A stretch of DNA of 64,000 bases. Origin: Solirubrobacter taibaiensis. GTDB lineage: Bacteria > Actinomycetota > Thermoleophilia > Solirubrobacterales > Solirubrobacteraceae. The stretch is taken from NCBI GenBank assembly GCA_027587225.1, contig JAPDDQ010000002.1, positions 62,001-126,000 on the forward strand. Reading direction: 5' to 3'. Made by a program: the position numbers and the translations under genes. Every line of letters starts with the position of its first letter. Position 1 is the stretch's first letter. Below the pieces are notes generated by a model. That model saw only the letters and a program-made list of their open reading frames with translations, had not been told where the DNA came from and made no database searches. Shown here in pieces: positions 57,686 through 64,000 of this stretch.

Positions 57686-59510
57686 CCAGGCCGTTCAGCG
57701 TCTCGGCCGTGGAGGCCAGCGTCTGAGCCGACGCCGCGATCTCCTGCGTGGAGGCGCTGGTCTGCTGCGTGGAGGCCGACACCTGCTCGGCGGAGGCGGA
57801 GGACTGCTCGGCGACCGCGGCCACCTCGGCGATGTCCGTCTCGGCGCGCTGCGCCTCGGCGGAGATCTGGTGGACGGCGGTGGCGATCTCGCTCACGCGG
57901 CCCGTGACGTCCTCGACGGCGAGCCCGATCGCTTCGAACGCGGCGCGGGTCTGCTCGACCGTGGCCACGCCGTCCGCGGTACGGCGGCCGCCCTCGGCGA
58001 CCACGCCGACGACGTTCTGCGTCTCGGCCTGGATCTCGCCGATCAGGCTCGAGATCTGGCCCGCGGCCGACTGGGACTCCTCGGCCAGCTTGCGCACTTC
58101 CTCGGCGACGACGGCGAAGCCCTTGCCCTGCTCGCCGGCGCGGGCGGCCTCGATCGCGGCGTTGAGCGCGAGCAGGTTGGTCTGCTCGGCGAGGCCGGTG
58201 ATCGTGGTCACGATGCCGCCGATCTGGGCGGACTTGCTGGCGAGACCCTCCATGGCGGAGCCGACGTTCGCGGAGGACTCGGCGACCTGGCGGATGGCGT
58301 CCGTGGCCTGCGCGGCGGACGTGACGCCCTGCTCGGCGACGGTGCGGGCCTCCTGGGCGGCCTCGGCGGTGACGCTGGCGGACTCGGCGCTGGCGGTCGC
58401 GGCGCGGGCGGCCTCCTGGACGGCCTCACGCGTGGACTCGACCATGCGGACCTGGCGCTCGGCGCCCTGGGCGACGTCGGTCACGGCGGAGGCGATCTCG
58501 CCCACGGCGCGGCCGGCCTCCTCGGAGGTGGCGGCCATCTGCTGCGAAGCGGAGGCGACCGTACCGGCGCCGGCGGCGACCTCGCTGATCACGGTGCTGA
58601 GCTCCGAGCGCATGTGCTCGTAGCCTTCGATGGAGGTCTGGGCCTTGCCCAGCATCGTGTTGAAGGTGGTGGAGAGGCGGCCGAGCTCGTCGGTCGACTT
58701 GACCTCGATCGGGGTGGTGACGGGGGTGACCGCGAACGTCAGGTCGCCGTCGGCCATCTTGCCCATGGCGATCGACAGGTCGTTGAGGCAGTTGTCGTCG
58801 AGGCTCGTCATACGGTCGCTCAGCTCACGAACCGGGCGGACCACGGAGCGCGTGACCCAGACGGCGAGCGCGATCGCGATCAGGATCGCGACGATCGCCA
58901 CGATCAGCATCATGCGCGTGCCGCTCGCGTGAGTGGCCTGCGCCTCCTTGACGGCGGTCGCGGCGCTGGCGTTCGTGGCGGCGACGAGCTTGTGGGCTTC
59001 TTCCTCCATCTCGCCGTCCAGCGGGAGCAGCTGGCGCTCGTAGATGGTGCGGGACCCGGTGCGGTCCTCGGCGTTCGTCACCGTCTCATTGCGCGAGGCC
59101 TCGAGCGCCTGCTTCTGCAGCTCGAGCATCTCGGCGCGCGTGGCGGCCCAGGCGGTGAACTCCTCTTCGACGTCCGTGCCCTTGAAGAGCTGCTCGAGCT
59201 TGGCGCCGTCGGTCTTGCTCTTGGCCCAGTTGCCCTCGATCTCCTTGACGTGCTCGTCCTGGGCCGACAGGTCGCCGTCGTTGACGTAAAGATGCAGGCC
59301 GATGAGGCCCACGTTGTCCTTGGCACGCTCTTGCATGCCGCCGAGCAGATCGGCGGCGACGAGTTGGCGTTCGCCGAGGTTCTCGGTGTCAGCTTGGAGG
59401 CCGGAGAGCGCGTGGATGCCCGTGAAGGCGACAATCGCCAACGCCAGGCACAAAACACCGAACGCGCCACCGAGGCGCGCGGCGAGAGGCAGATTGCGGA
59501 TCGAGGTCAT
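57660..59510 (-). CDS. Methyl-accepting chemotaxis protein
   Basis: 616 residues from ATG 59510. TM1 at about 12-33, a four-helix-bundle-type periplasmic domain (about 35-185), TM2 (about 195-220), HAMP (about 220-275), then a long coiled coil ending in the signalling hairpin with [40 protein letters not shown]. The hairpin tip is complete, so it can couple to CheA/CheW. Ligand unknown. No other che genes in the window. The C-terminus has Ser/Thr-rich helices ([19 protein letters not shown]). Confidence 0.94.
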   Translation of the reverse strand: MTSIRNLPLAARLGGAFGVLCLALAIVAFTGIHALSGLQADTENLGERQLVAADLLGGMQERAKDNVGLIGLHLYVNDGDLSAQDEHVKEIEGNWAKSKTDGAKLEQLFKGTDVEEEFTAWAATRAEMLELQKQALEASRNETVTNAEDRTGSRTIYERQLLPLDGEMEEEAHKLVAATNASAATAVKEAQATHASGTRMMLIVAIVAILIAIALAVWVTRSVVRPVRELSDRMTSLDDNCLNDLSIAMGKMADGDLTFAVTPVTTPIEVKSTDELGRLSTTFNTMLGKAQTSIEGYEHMRSELSTVISEVAAGAGTVASASQQMAATSEEAGRAVGEIASAVTDVAQGAERQVRMVESTREAVQEAARAATASAESASVTAEAAQEARTVAEQGVTSAAQATDAIRQVAESSANVGSAMEGLASKSAQIGGIVTTITGLAEQTNLLALNAAIEAARAGEQGKGFAVVAEEVRKLAEESQSAAGQISSLIGEIQAETQNVVGVVAEGGRRTADGVATVEQTRAAFEAIGLAVEDVTGRVSEIATAVHQISAEAQRAETDIAEVAAVAEQSSASAEQVSASTQQTSASTQEIAASAQTLASTAETLNGLVGRFTVAV

Positions 59511-59570
59511 GCTCAATTGGTCGGCGTGAGTACAAGTCTCATAAAGGCCGTGTGAGGTTTGCCCACCCGC

Positions 59571-60704
59571 GTGACAAGTTCTGAGCGGACGGGTGTTGTC
59601 GGCGCCGGCACCGCGGGATTGGCCGCGGCCACGCTGTTGGCGCGTGCAGGCGCGTCGGTGGACGTGCTCGAGCAGGCGCCGCAGCCCGGCCCGGTGGGCG
59701 CGGGCCTGCTCATCCAGCCGACCGGGATGAGCGTGTTGGCGCGGCTCGGCGTGCTCGACCGGGTGGTGGCGGGCGCCGCCCGGATCGACCGTGTGGTGGG
59801 CACCACGGTGGGCGGCAAGCGGTTCATGGACCTGGCGTATCGCGACGAGCACGGGCTGGGCGTGCACCGCGGCGCGCTCTTCTCCGCGCTGCGCGACGCC
59901 GCCGTGGAGGCGGGTGTGCGGATCCTGCCGGGGGCAGAGGTCGTCGACTACCGCGACGACGGCGTGCTGATCGACGCCGGCGGCGCCTCGTACGGCCCGT
60001 ACGACCTCGTGGTGGGCGCGGACGGCGCCCGCTCGACGATGCGGCGCTTCCTCGACGTGCGGGCCCGCGTGTTCGAGCATCGCTGGGGCGCGCTCTGGGG
60101 CGTGTTCGACGATCCGGGCGGGGCCTTCGGCGGTGAGCTCGACCAGTACTTCGACGGCACCTCACGGTTGGCGGGGTTCCTGCCGACCGGGTCCGGCGCG
60201 GTGTCGTTGTTCTGGTCGGTTCGGCTCGATCGCGTGGCGGCCGTGCGCGCGGCGGGCATCGACGCGTTCCGGCGCGAGCTGGTGTCGCTGGCGCCGGTGG
60301 CCGCGGAGCTGAAGCTGCCGTCGATGGACGCGCTGCTGCCCGCCTCCTACCGCCAGGTGTCGCTCCCGCGCTGGCATCGCGGGCGCCTCGTGCTGCTGGG
60401 CGACGCGGCGCACGCGCTGTCGCCGCAGCTGGGGCAGGGAGCGAACCTGGCGCTGATGGACGCCGCGGCGCTGGCCGACGCCGCGTCGCTCGCCGAGTTC
60501 GAGGCCGCGCGGCGGGCGCAGGCGCGCTTCTACGCCTTCGGCGCGCGGGCGCTCAACACGGTCTTCCAGAGCGACTGGGACGTGATGGCGTGGCCGCGCG
60601 ACACGCTGATGGCGCCGGTCTCCCGACTGCCGTGGGTGCGCGGCCGCGCGCTCGACGTGCTGTCGGGGCGCGCGGCCGGACTTTTCCGTTCAGTGCGAAC
60701 TTGA
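59571..60704 (+). CDS. FAD-dependent monooxygenase (PHBH-like)
   Basis: 377 residues from GTG 59571 (TTG 59559 in frame also possible). Rossmann [20 protein letters not shown] near the start, [15 protein letters not shown] (DG motif) in the middle, and the FAD ribityl motif [24 protein letters not shown]. These define the class A flavoprotein monooxygenases (p-hydroxybenzoate hydroxylase group). NAD(P)H and O2 hydroxylate an unknown aromatic or secondary metabolite. Divergent from the chemoreceptor. Confidence 0.92.
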   Translation: MTSSERTGVVGAGTAGLAAATLLARAGASVDVLEQAPQPGPVGAGLLIQPTGMSVLARLGVLDRVVAGAARIDRVVGTTVGGKRFMDLAYRDEHGLGVHRGALFSALRDAAVEAGVRILPGAEVVDYRDDGVLIDAGGASYGPYDLVVGADGARSTMRRFLDVRARVFEHRWGALWGVFDDPGGAFGGELDQYFDGTSRLAGFLPTGSGAVSLFWSVRLDRVAAVRAAGIDAFRRELVSLAPVAAELKLPSMDALLPASYRQVSLPRWHRGRLVLLGDAAHALSPQLGQGANLALMDAAALADAASLAEFEAARRAQARFYAFGARALNTVFQSDWDVMAWPRDTLMAPVSRLPWVRGRALDVLSGRAAGLFRSVRT

Positions 60705-60753
60705 CGTAAAGATCAACGGGTGCCGTCAGGTAAGGCCCGGAGGCGTGTCTCTT

Positions 60754-62946
60754 CTAGCGCCGGAAGGACAAACGCTTCGTGCGCGTGGCTTTGTTGCCGG
60801 CGGCGTCGGCGGCGGTGACGGCGAGCGAGGCCGGCACCGCGCGCTCGCGGCGCAGGAGCACCCGGAGCGCGGCGGACGGCCGCAGGCGCACCGTGACCTC
60901 GCCCGGCGCCGTGACCCGCTGGGTGACGCGGGCGAGCCGGCGCGGCTTCGCCCGGCGACCCTTGCGCGTCGTGAGCTGGCCGTACAGGGTCACGGTCAGC
61001 GTCGCGGGCTCGTCGACGCGGAGCGTGAAAGCCATCCCGCGCGATCCGGTGAGCGAGCTCAGGTTCTGGCGGGCGGCGGACACGAACGCCAGGCGCGTCG
61101 GCGTGCGGTCCGCGCCCGGGGCGGGCGGCGGGGTCGGGATGACGTTCCCGCCGGGCGGGGGCGTCTCGCCGGGCGGGATCTTGGAGATCGCGACCAGCGA
61201 CGGGATCGGCGTCGACGGGTTCTGGCCCGTCGTCTTGTTGCCCTTGGGCCAGTAGGAGCTGTACGTGCTCACGTTGCCGTACACGCCGCCCTTGGCCGGG
61301 GTCGGCGTCTCCTCGCCCGGATGCTGGACGTTGACGAACAGCGTCTGCTCGTCCGGCGTGAAGTACGGACCGGTGCCCTCGGCCTCGATCGGCATGTTCG
61401 CGAAGCGGAACCCCACGCCCGCGTTCGGGCCCGTGCGCGGGACCATGAACACCGCGTTGTTGCGGTGGTAGGCGTTCGGGTTGGTCGGGTTGTTGAGGAC
61501 GCTGGACGAGATGTCCGTGACGACCCACATGTTCCCGGCCTTGTCGAAGACGATGTTGTCCGGGGACGAGAAGCCCTGCTGACCCGGATCCGCCTTCCCG
61601 GTCGGGCCGCCCGCGGCGAAGTCGTCCCACGTGAACTGCGCGCCCACCCCGACCGCGGTCGGATCGTTGCCGGCCTCTCGCAGGCGCCGGATCGACCCGT
61701 GCGTGTCGTTGGCGGTGCTGTTGTTGGTCAGCGCGATGTAGACCGTTCCGTCCTCGTCGACTTCGACGTCCTCGGGGCGGTTGGTGGCGTAGTGCAGCTG
61801 GAACTCGGGAGCGCCGACGGCGGCCGCGATCCGCGCGTTGGTGTCCACCAGCTCGGCCTCCTGGACCTCGCGCCAGTAGCCCGTGCCGCTCGCCGGGCTC
61901 GTGAGGTTGCCGCCGGGCGCGTCGAACGTGCGCCGGCTCTGCGGCGCCCAATAGGCGATGTAGAGCTTGCCGCTGGTGAGGATGCGCAGGTTCTCCTCAC
62001 GCCGGCCCGGCCGGAACGGGAGGTCGGAGACGAACTTGTAGACGCCGCCGTTGGCGATGTCGTCGCCCATGTAGAGCACGAACGGCTTGTTCGGGAGGGC
62101 GCGGAAGGCCGTGTTCTCGTGCCGGAAGCGACCCAGCGCGGTGTGCTTGCGGCCGACGAAGCTCGGGTCGTACGGGTTGTGCTCGCACACCCAGCCGTAC
62201 TTGGCCGGCGAGCCGACGGTCCCGCCGTTGCCGTTGATGTAGTCCGTGGTGCCGGTGCGCGCCTGGTCCCAGCCGTAGCCGATGTAGTCCTGGTAGTTCT
62301 CCTCGCAGCTCAGCGCGGTGCCCCACGGCGTGATGCCGCCGGAGCAGTTCGCGAGCGAGCCGGAAGCCGCCAGACCGATACCCGGGTAGGTCGCGTTGTC
62401 CGCGAGCGGACCCGTGAACTCGTGCACCGGGCCCGCGCCCGTGATCCGGCGGTTGTACCGCGACGGGCTCACGACCGACCAGCCGCCGTCCGCGCCGCGC
62501 TTGACGTGCAGGATCGAGTTGCCGACGGACTGGCGCTCGATCTCCACCTGCGCGCTCGTCTTCGCCGCCGCGGTGGTCACGCCGTGCTGGAAGAACGGCG
62601 CCGGGTACTCGTGGTTGATGAACAGCAGGCCCTCGTCGGAGCCGTTGAGCGGGAAGTAGGCGAGGAAGTCGTTGTTGTAGCCGTACGTGACGACCGTGCC
62701 GTCCTCATTGAGCACCTGATCGCCGTAGCCGATGATCGTGCGGGCGCGGTAGCCCTCCGGGACCTCGAACGCGTCGGCGGCCGACGCGGCGATGGCGCGA
62801 AACGCCGAGAAGTCGCTCGGTGGGGCGGTTTGGGCTAGTGCCGTTGCCGTGTCGAGATAGCCGGTACGTTCCAAGGCCACTGCAGCTACTGACGAGGCTC
62901 CGGCCGAGGCGATGCCCCGGATGAAGGAGCGGCGAGTCGAATCCAT
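60754..62946 (-). CDS. PhoX-type alkaline phosphatase (DUF839), Tat-exported
   Basis: 730 residues with Tat signal TRRSFIRGIASAGASSVAAVA. The PhoX propeller motifs are present: LLFINHEYPAPFF (His-Glu), WGTALSCEENYQDY (Cys-Glu-Glu), ENTAFRALPNKPFVLYMGDD and TNRPEDVEVDEDGTVYIALTNN, FSSPDNIVFDKAGNMWVVTD. PhoX enzymes use Ca and Fe. The C-terminal 130 residues are an extra Ig-like/RHS-type domain. Upstream repeats TTCAC-type at 62958-62997 are a likely PhoP box, as expected for a phosphate-starvation enzyme. Confidence 0.92.
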   Translation of the reverse strand: MDSTRRSFIRGIASAGASSVAAVALERTGYLDTATALAQTAPPSDFSAFRAIAASAADAFEVPEGYRARTIIGYGDQVLNEDGTVVTYGYNNDFLAYFPLNGSDEGLLFINHEYPAPFFQHGVTTAAAKTSAQVEIERQSVGNSILHVKRGADGGWSVVSPSRYNRRITGAGPVHEFTGPLADNATYPGIGLAASGSLANCSGGITPWGTALSCEENYQDYIGYGWDQARTGTTDYINGNGGTVGSPAKYGWVCEHNPYDPSFVGRKHTALGRFRHENTAFRALPNKPFVLYMGDDIANGGVYKFVSDLPFRPGRREENLRILTSGKLYIAYWAPQSRRTFDAPGGNLTSPASGTGYWREVQEAELVDTNARIAAAVGAPEFQLHYATNRPEDVEVDEDGTVYIALTNNSTANDTHGSIRRLREAGNDPTAVGVGAQFTWDDFAAGGPTGKADPGQQGFSSPDNIVFDKAGNMWVVTDISSSVLNNPTNPNAYHRNNAVFMVPRTGPNAGVGFRFANMPIEAEGTGPYFTPDEQTLFVNVQHPGEETPTPAKGGVYGNVSTYSSYWPKGNKTTGQNPSTPIPSLVAISKIPPGETPPPGGNVIPTPPPAPGADRTPTRLAFVSAARQNLSSLTGSRGMAFTLRVDEPATLTVTLYGQLTTRKGRRAKPRRLARVTQRVTAPGEVTVRLRPSAALRVLLRRERAVPASLAVTAADAAGNKATRTKRLSFRR

Positions 62947-62957
62947 TCGCGGGAACC

Positions 62958-62997
62958 TGAACCTCTGCTCGAACCGGTTCGTGAATCGTTTGTGAAC
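62958..62997. promoter_or_regulatory. PHO-box-like direct repeats
   Basis: Read on the minus strand: GTTCAC (62992-62997), ATTCAC (62981-62986), GTTCGA (62969-62974), GTTCAG (62958-62963). Spacings are 11, 12 and 11 bases, matching the 11-base direct-repeat units (GTTCACC) of actinobacterial PhoP sites. It lies between phoX and the kinase gene. Confidence 0.55.
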
Positions 62998-63014
62998 AGC
63001 TCACCAACTACGAC

Positions 63015-64000
63015 ATGTCGTTGACGATCGGCCGCTACGAGGTGCTGCGCGTCCTCGGCGAGGGCGGGATGGCGGTGGTGCATCTCGCGCGCCAACCCGA
63101 CCTGCAGCGGCTGATCGCGCTCAAGGAGTTGCGCGCGCTGCGCGGAGAGGACCCGGCGTACGCCCAGCGCTTCCTGCGCGAGGCGCGACTGGCGGGTTCG
63201 CTCACCGACCCGCACGTGGTCACGGTCTACGAGTACTTCGAGCACGAGGGCGTCCCATATCTGGCGATGGAGTACGTCGAGCGCGGCTCCCTGCGGCCGT
63301 TCGTCGGCCAGCTCAACCTGCCGCAGATCGCAGGCGTGCTCGAGGGTGTGCTCGCCGGGCTGATGGCCGCCGAGCAGGCCGGGATCGTGCACCGGGACCT
63401 CAAGCCCGAGAACGTGCTCGTGAGCGCGGACGGGCGGGTGAAGATCGCCGACTTCGGGATCGCGAAGGCGACGTCGGACGTGGGCGCGGGCACGTTGCGG
63501 ACCGCGACCGGGATGATGATCGGCACGCCGGCCTACATGGCGCCCGAGCAGGCGATGGGCACCGACGTCGGGCCGTGGACCGATCTCTACAGCGCCGGCT
63601 GCCTCGCGTTCGAGCTGCTGACGGGCCAGCGGCCGTTCCACGACGTCGACGCGGCGATGGCGATCCTGATGCGCCACGCCACCGAGCCGATCCCGCCCGT
63701 GAGCTCGATCGTGCCCGATATCGACCCGCGGTTGTCCGTGTGGGTGGCGCGGATGGTGGAGAAGGACCGCCGCCAGCGCCCGCCGTCGGCCGCGGCCGCC
63801 TGGGACGAGCTCGAGGAGATCGTGGTCGACATCCTCGGCCCGCGGTGGCGGCGCGACGCGCGGCTGCTGCATCACCCGGGCGAGGTCCACGTCGTGGACG
63901 AGACCGAGCCGGCGCTCCCGGTCACGGCCAAGCCCTACACGCCGCCGCCGCCCGACCTCCCGCCCGGACCGCTCGCGCCGCACGTGGATCCCGCGCACGT
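63015..64000 (+). CDS. Serine/threonine protein kinase, PknB-like (3' truncated by window end)
   Basis: At least 328 residues, still open at the last base. Hanks-type kinase: glycine loop LGEGGMAVVHLA, Lys in IALKELR, VHRDLKPENVL (catalytic loop), DFGIAK, GTPAYMAPEQ and LYSAGCLAFELLTGQRPF. All catalytic residues are intact. After about residue 285 comes a proline-rich juxtamembrane-like part (YTPPPPDLPPGP). A TM helix and sensor domain may lie beyond the window. The gene is divergent from phoX and shares the PHO-box region. Confidence 0.93.
   Translation, partial: MSLTIGRYEVLRVLGEGGMAVVHLARQPDLQRLIALKELRALRGEDPAYAQRFLREARLAGSLTDPHVVTVYEYFEHEGVPYLAMEYVERGSLRPFVGQLNLPQIAGVLEGVLAGLMAAEQAGIVHRDLKPENVLVSADGRVKIADFGIAKATSDVGAGTLRTATGMMIGTPAYMAPEQAMGTDVGPWTDLYSAGCLAFELLTGQRPFHDVDAAMAILMRHATEPIPPVSSIVPDIDPRLSVWVARMVEKDRRQRPPSAAAAWDELEEIVVDILGPRWRRDARLLHHPGEVHVVDETEPALPVTAKPYTPPPPDLPPGPLAPHVDPAH

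Noticed and set aside
57594..59555. 653-codon plus-strand frame opposite the chemoreceptor
   Set aside because: Gly/Leu/Asp-rich repeat translation mirrors the coiled-coil codons of the receptor on the other strand.
60745..62838. 697-codon plus-strand frame opposite phoX
   Set aside because: No domain, low-complexity Arg/Val/Ala composition; phoX on the other strand has full motifs.
1..64000. CRISPR arrays, tRNA or rRNA genes, prophage or insertion sequences
   Set aside because: No regularly spaced direct repeats with spacers, no cloverleaf-like segments in the gaps, and no transposase or integrase frames were found by reading.

Overview
The window reads as chromosome of a very GC-rich actinobacterium. 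The mix of WS/DGAT acyltransferase, an F420-type luciferase-like monooxygenase, LAL-type LuxR regulators, many Tat/Sec-exported proteins and a widespread leaderless gene architecture (a TANNNT box 6-8 bases before the start codon at some 18 genes) fits the class Thermoleophilia, order Solirubrobacterales (Solirubrobacter/Conexibacter-like). That placement is inference; no rRNA or tRNA gene is visible. Coding density is high, with many 4-base ATGA overlaps and convergent overlaps. No phage, IS, CRISPR or integrase is seen, so this is mostly core chromosome.

Layout. 0-9.3 kb: FAD-linked oxidase (5' end at the window edge), a sigma-like HTH/membrane fusion, PaaI-type thioesterase, DUF3105-like membrane protein, WS/DGAT, an ECF sigma factor, an RlpA-like secreted protein behind a long structured leader, DNA polymerase IV, a zinc-ribbon protein of unknown role and a CnoX-like thioredoxin. 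9.3-16.4 kb: alpha/beta hydrolase, a c-di-GMP pair (EAL-only protein; membrane PAS-GGDEF-EAL protein) around a DUF3052/M48 protease operon, and a Tat-exported PGRP amidase. 16.4-21.6 kb: a metal homeostasis block, ABC importer (binding protein, permease, ATPase, second permease), then mntR and mntH. 21.7-32.7 kb: LppP/LprE-like protein, acyl-CoA ligase, SRAP protein, cation/proton antiporter, metallophosphoesterase, J-domain/PH protein, SNF2 helicase, M14 carboxypeptidase, EamA exporter. 32.7-43 kb: LysR regulator, HAD phosphatase, TPR protein, STAS protein, MBL-like protein, ABC-F ATPase, LLM monooxygenase, SMP-30 lactonase, GlcG/HbpS protein, DHFR-like reductase, S9 peptidase. 43-54.4 kb: large LAL regulator, membrane protein, acetamidase, penicillin-binding protein, ECF sigma with SnoaL tail, PLP aminotransferase, two small proteins, FG-GAP secreted protein. 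54.6-64 kb: M28 peptidase, tandem response-regulator-like LuxR protein, stand-alone ACT protein behind an Ile-rich leader peptide, chemoreceptor, FAD monooxygenase, PhoX-type phosphatase and a Ser/Thr kinase cut by the window end.

How genes work together. MntR carries the Mn-selective ligand set (Asp10, Glu102) and its own promoter lies inside the end of the permease gene with an operator-like palindrome, while the importer's first gene has a Zur-like box and a zinc-type (His-rich) binding site; the block may integrate Mn and Zn. PhoX and the kinase share a divergent region with 11-12-base-spaced TTCAC-type repeats, a probable PhoP site. The ACT gene sits behind a classic amino-acid attenuator.

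The most unusual signal is a family of six near-perfect palindromes with core AAAGAGGGAC-N-GTCCCTCTTT, at 8.4 kb (two), 16.4, 42.2 and 52 kb (two). In one frame the core reads KEG(L/Q)SLF on either strand. One copy lies in-frame inside the S9 peptidase, two lie in-frame in a tiny two-helix membrane protein, and two copies supply the ATG of the neighbouring gene. This resembles in concept the in-frame palindromic elements of Rickettsia and deserves a genome-wide look.
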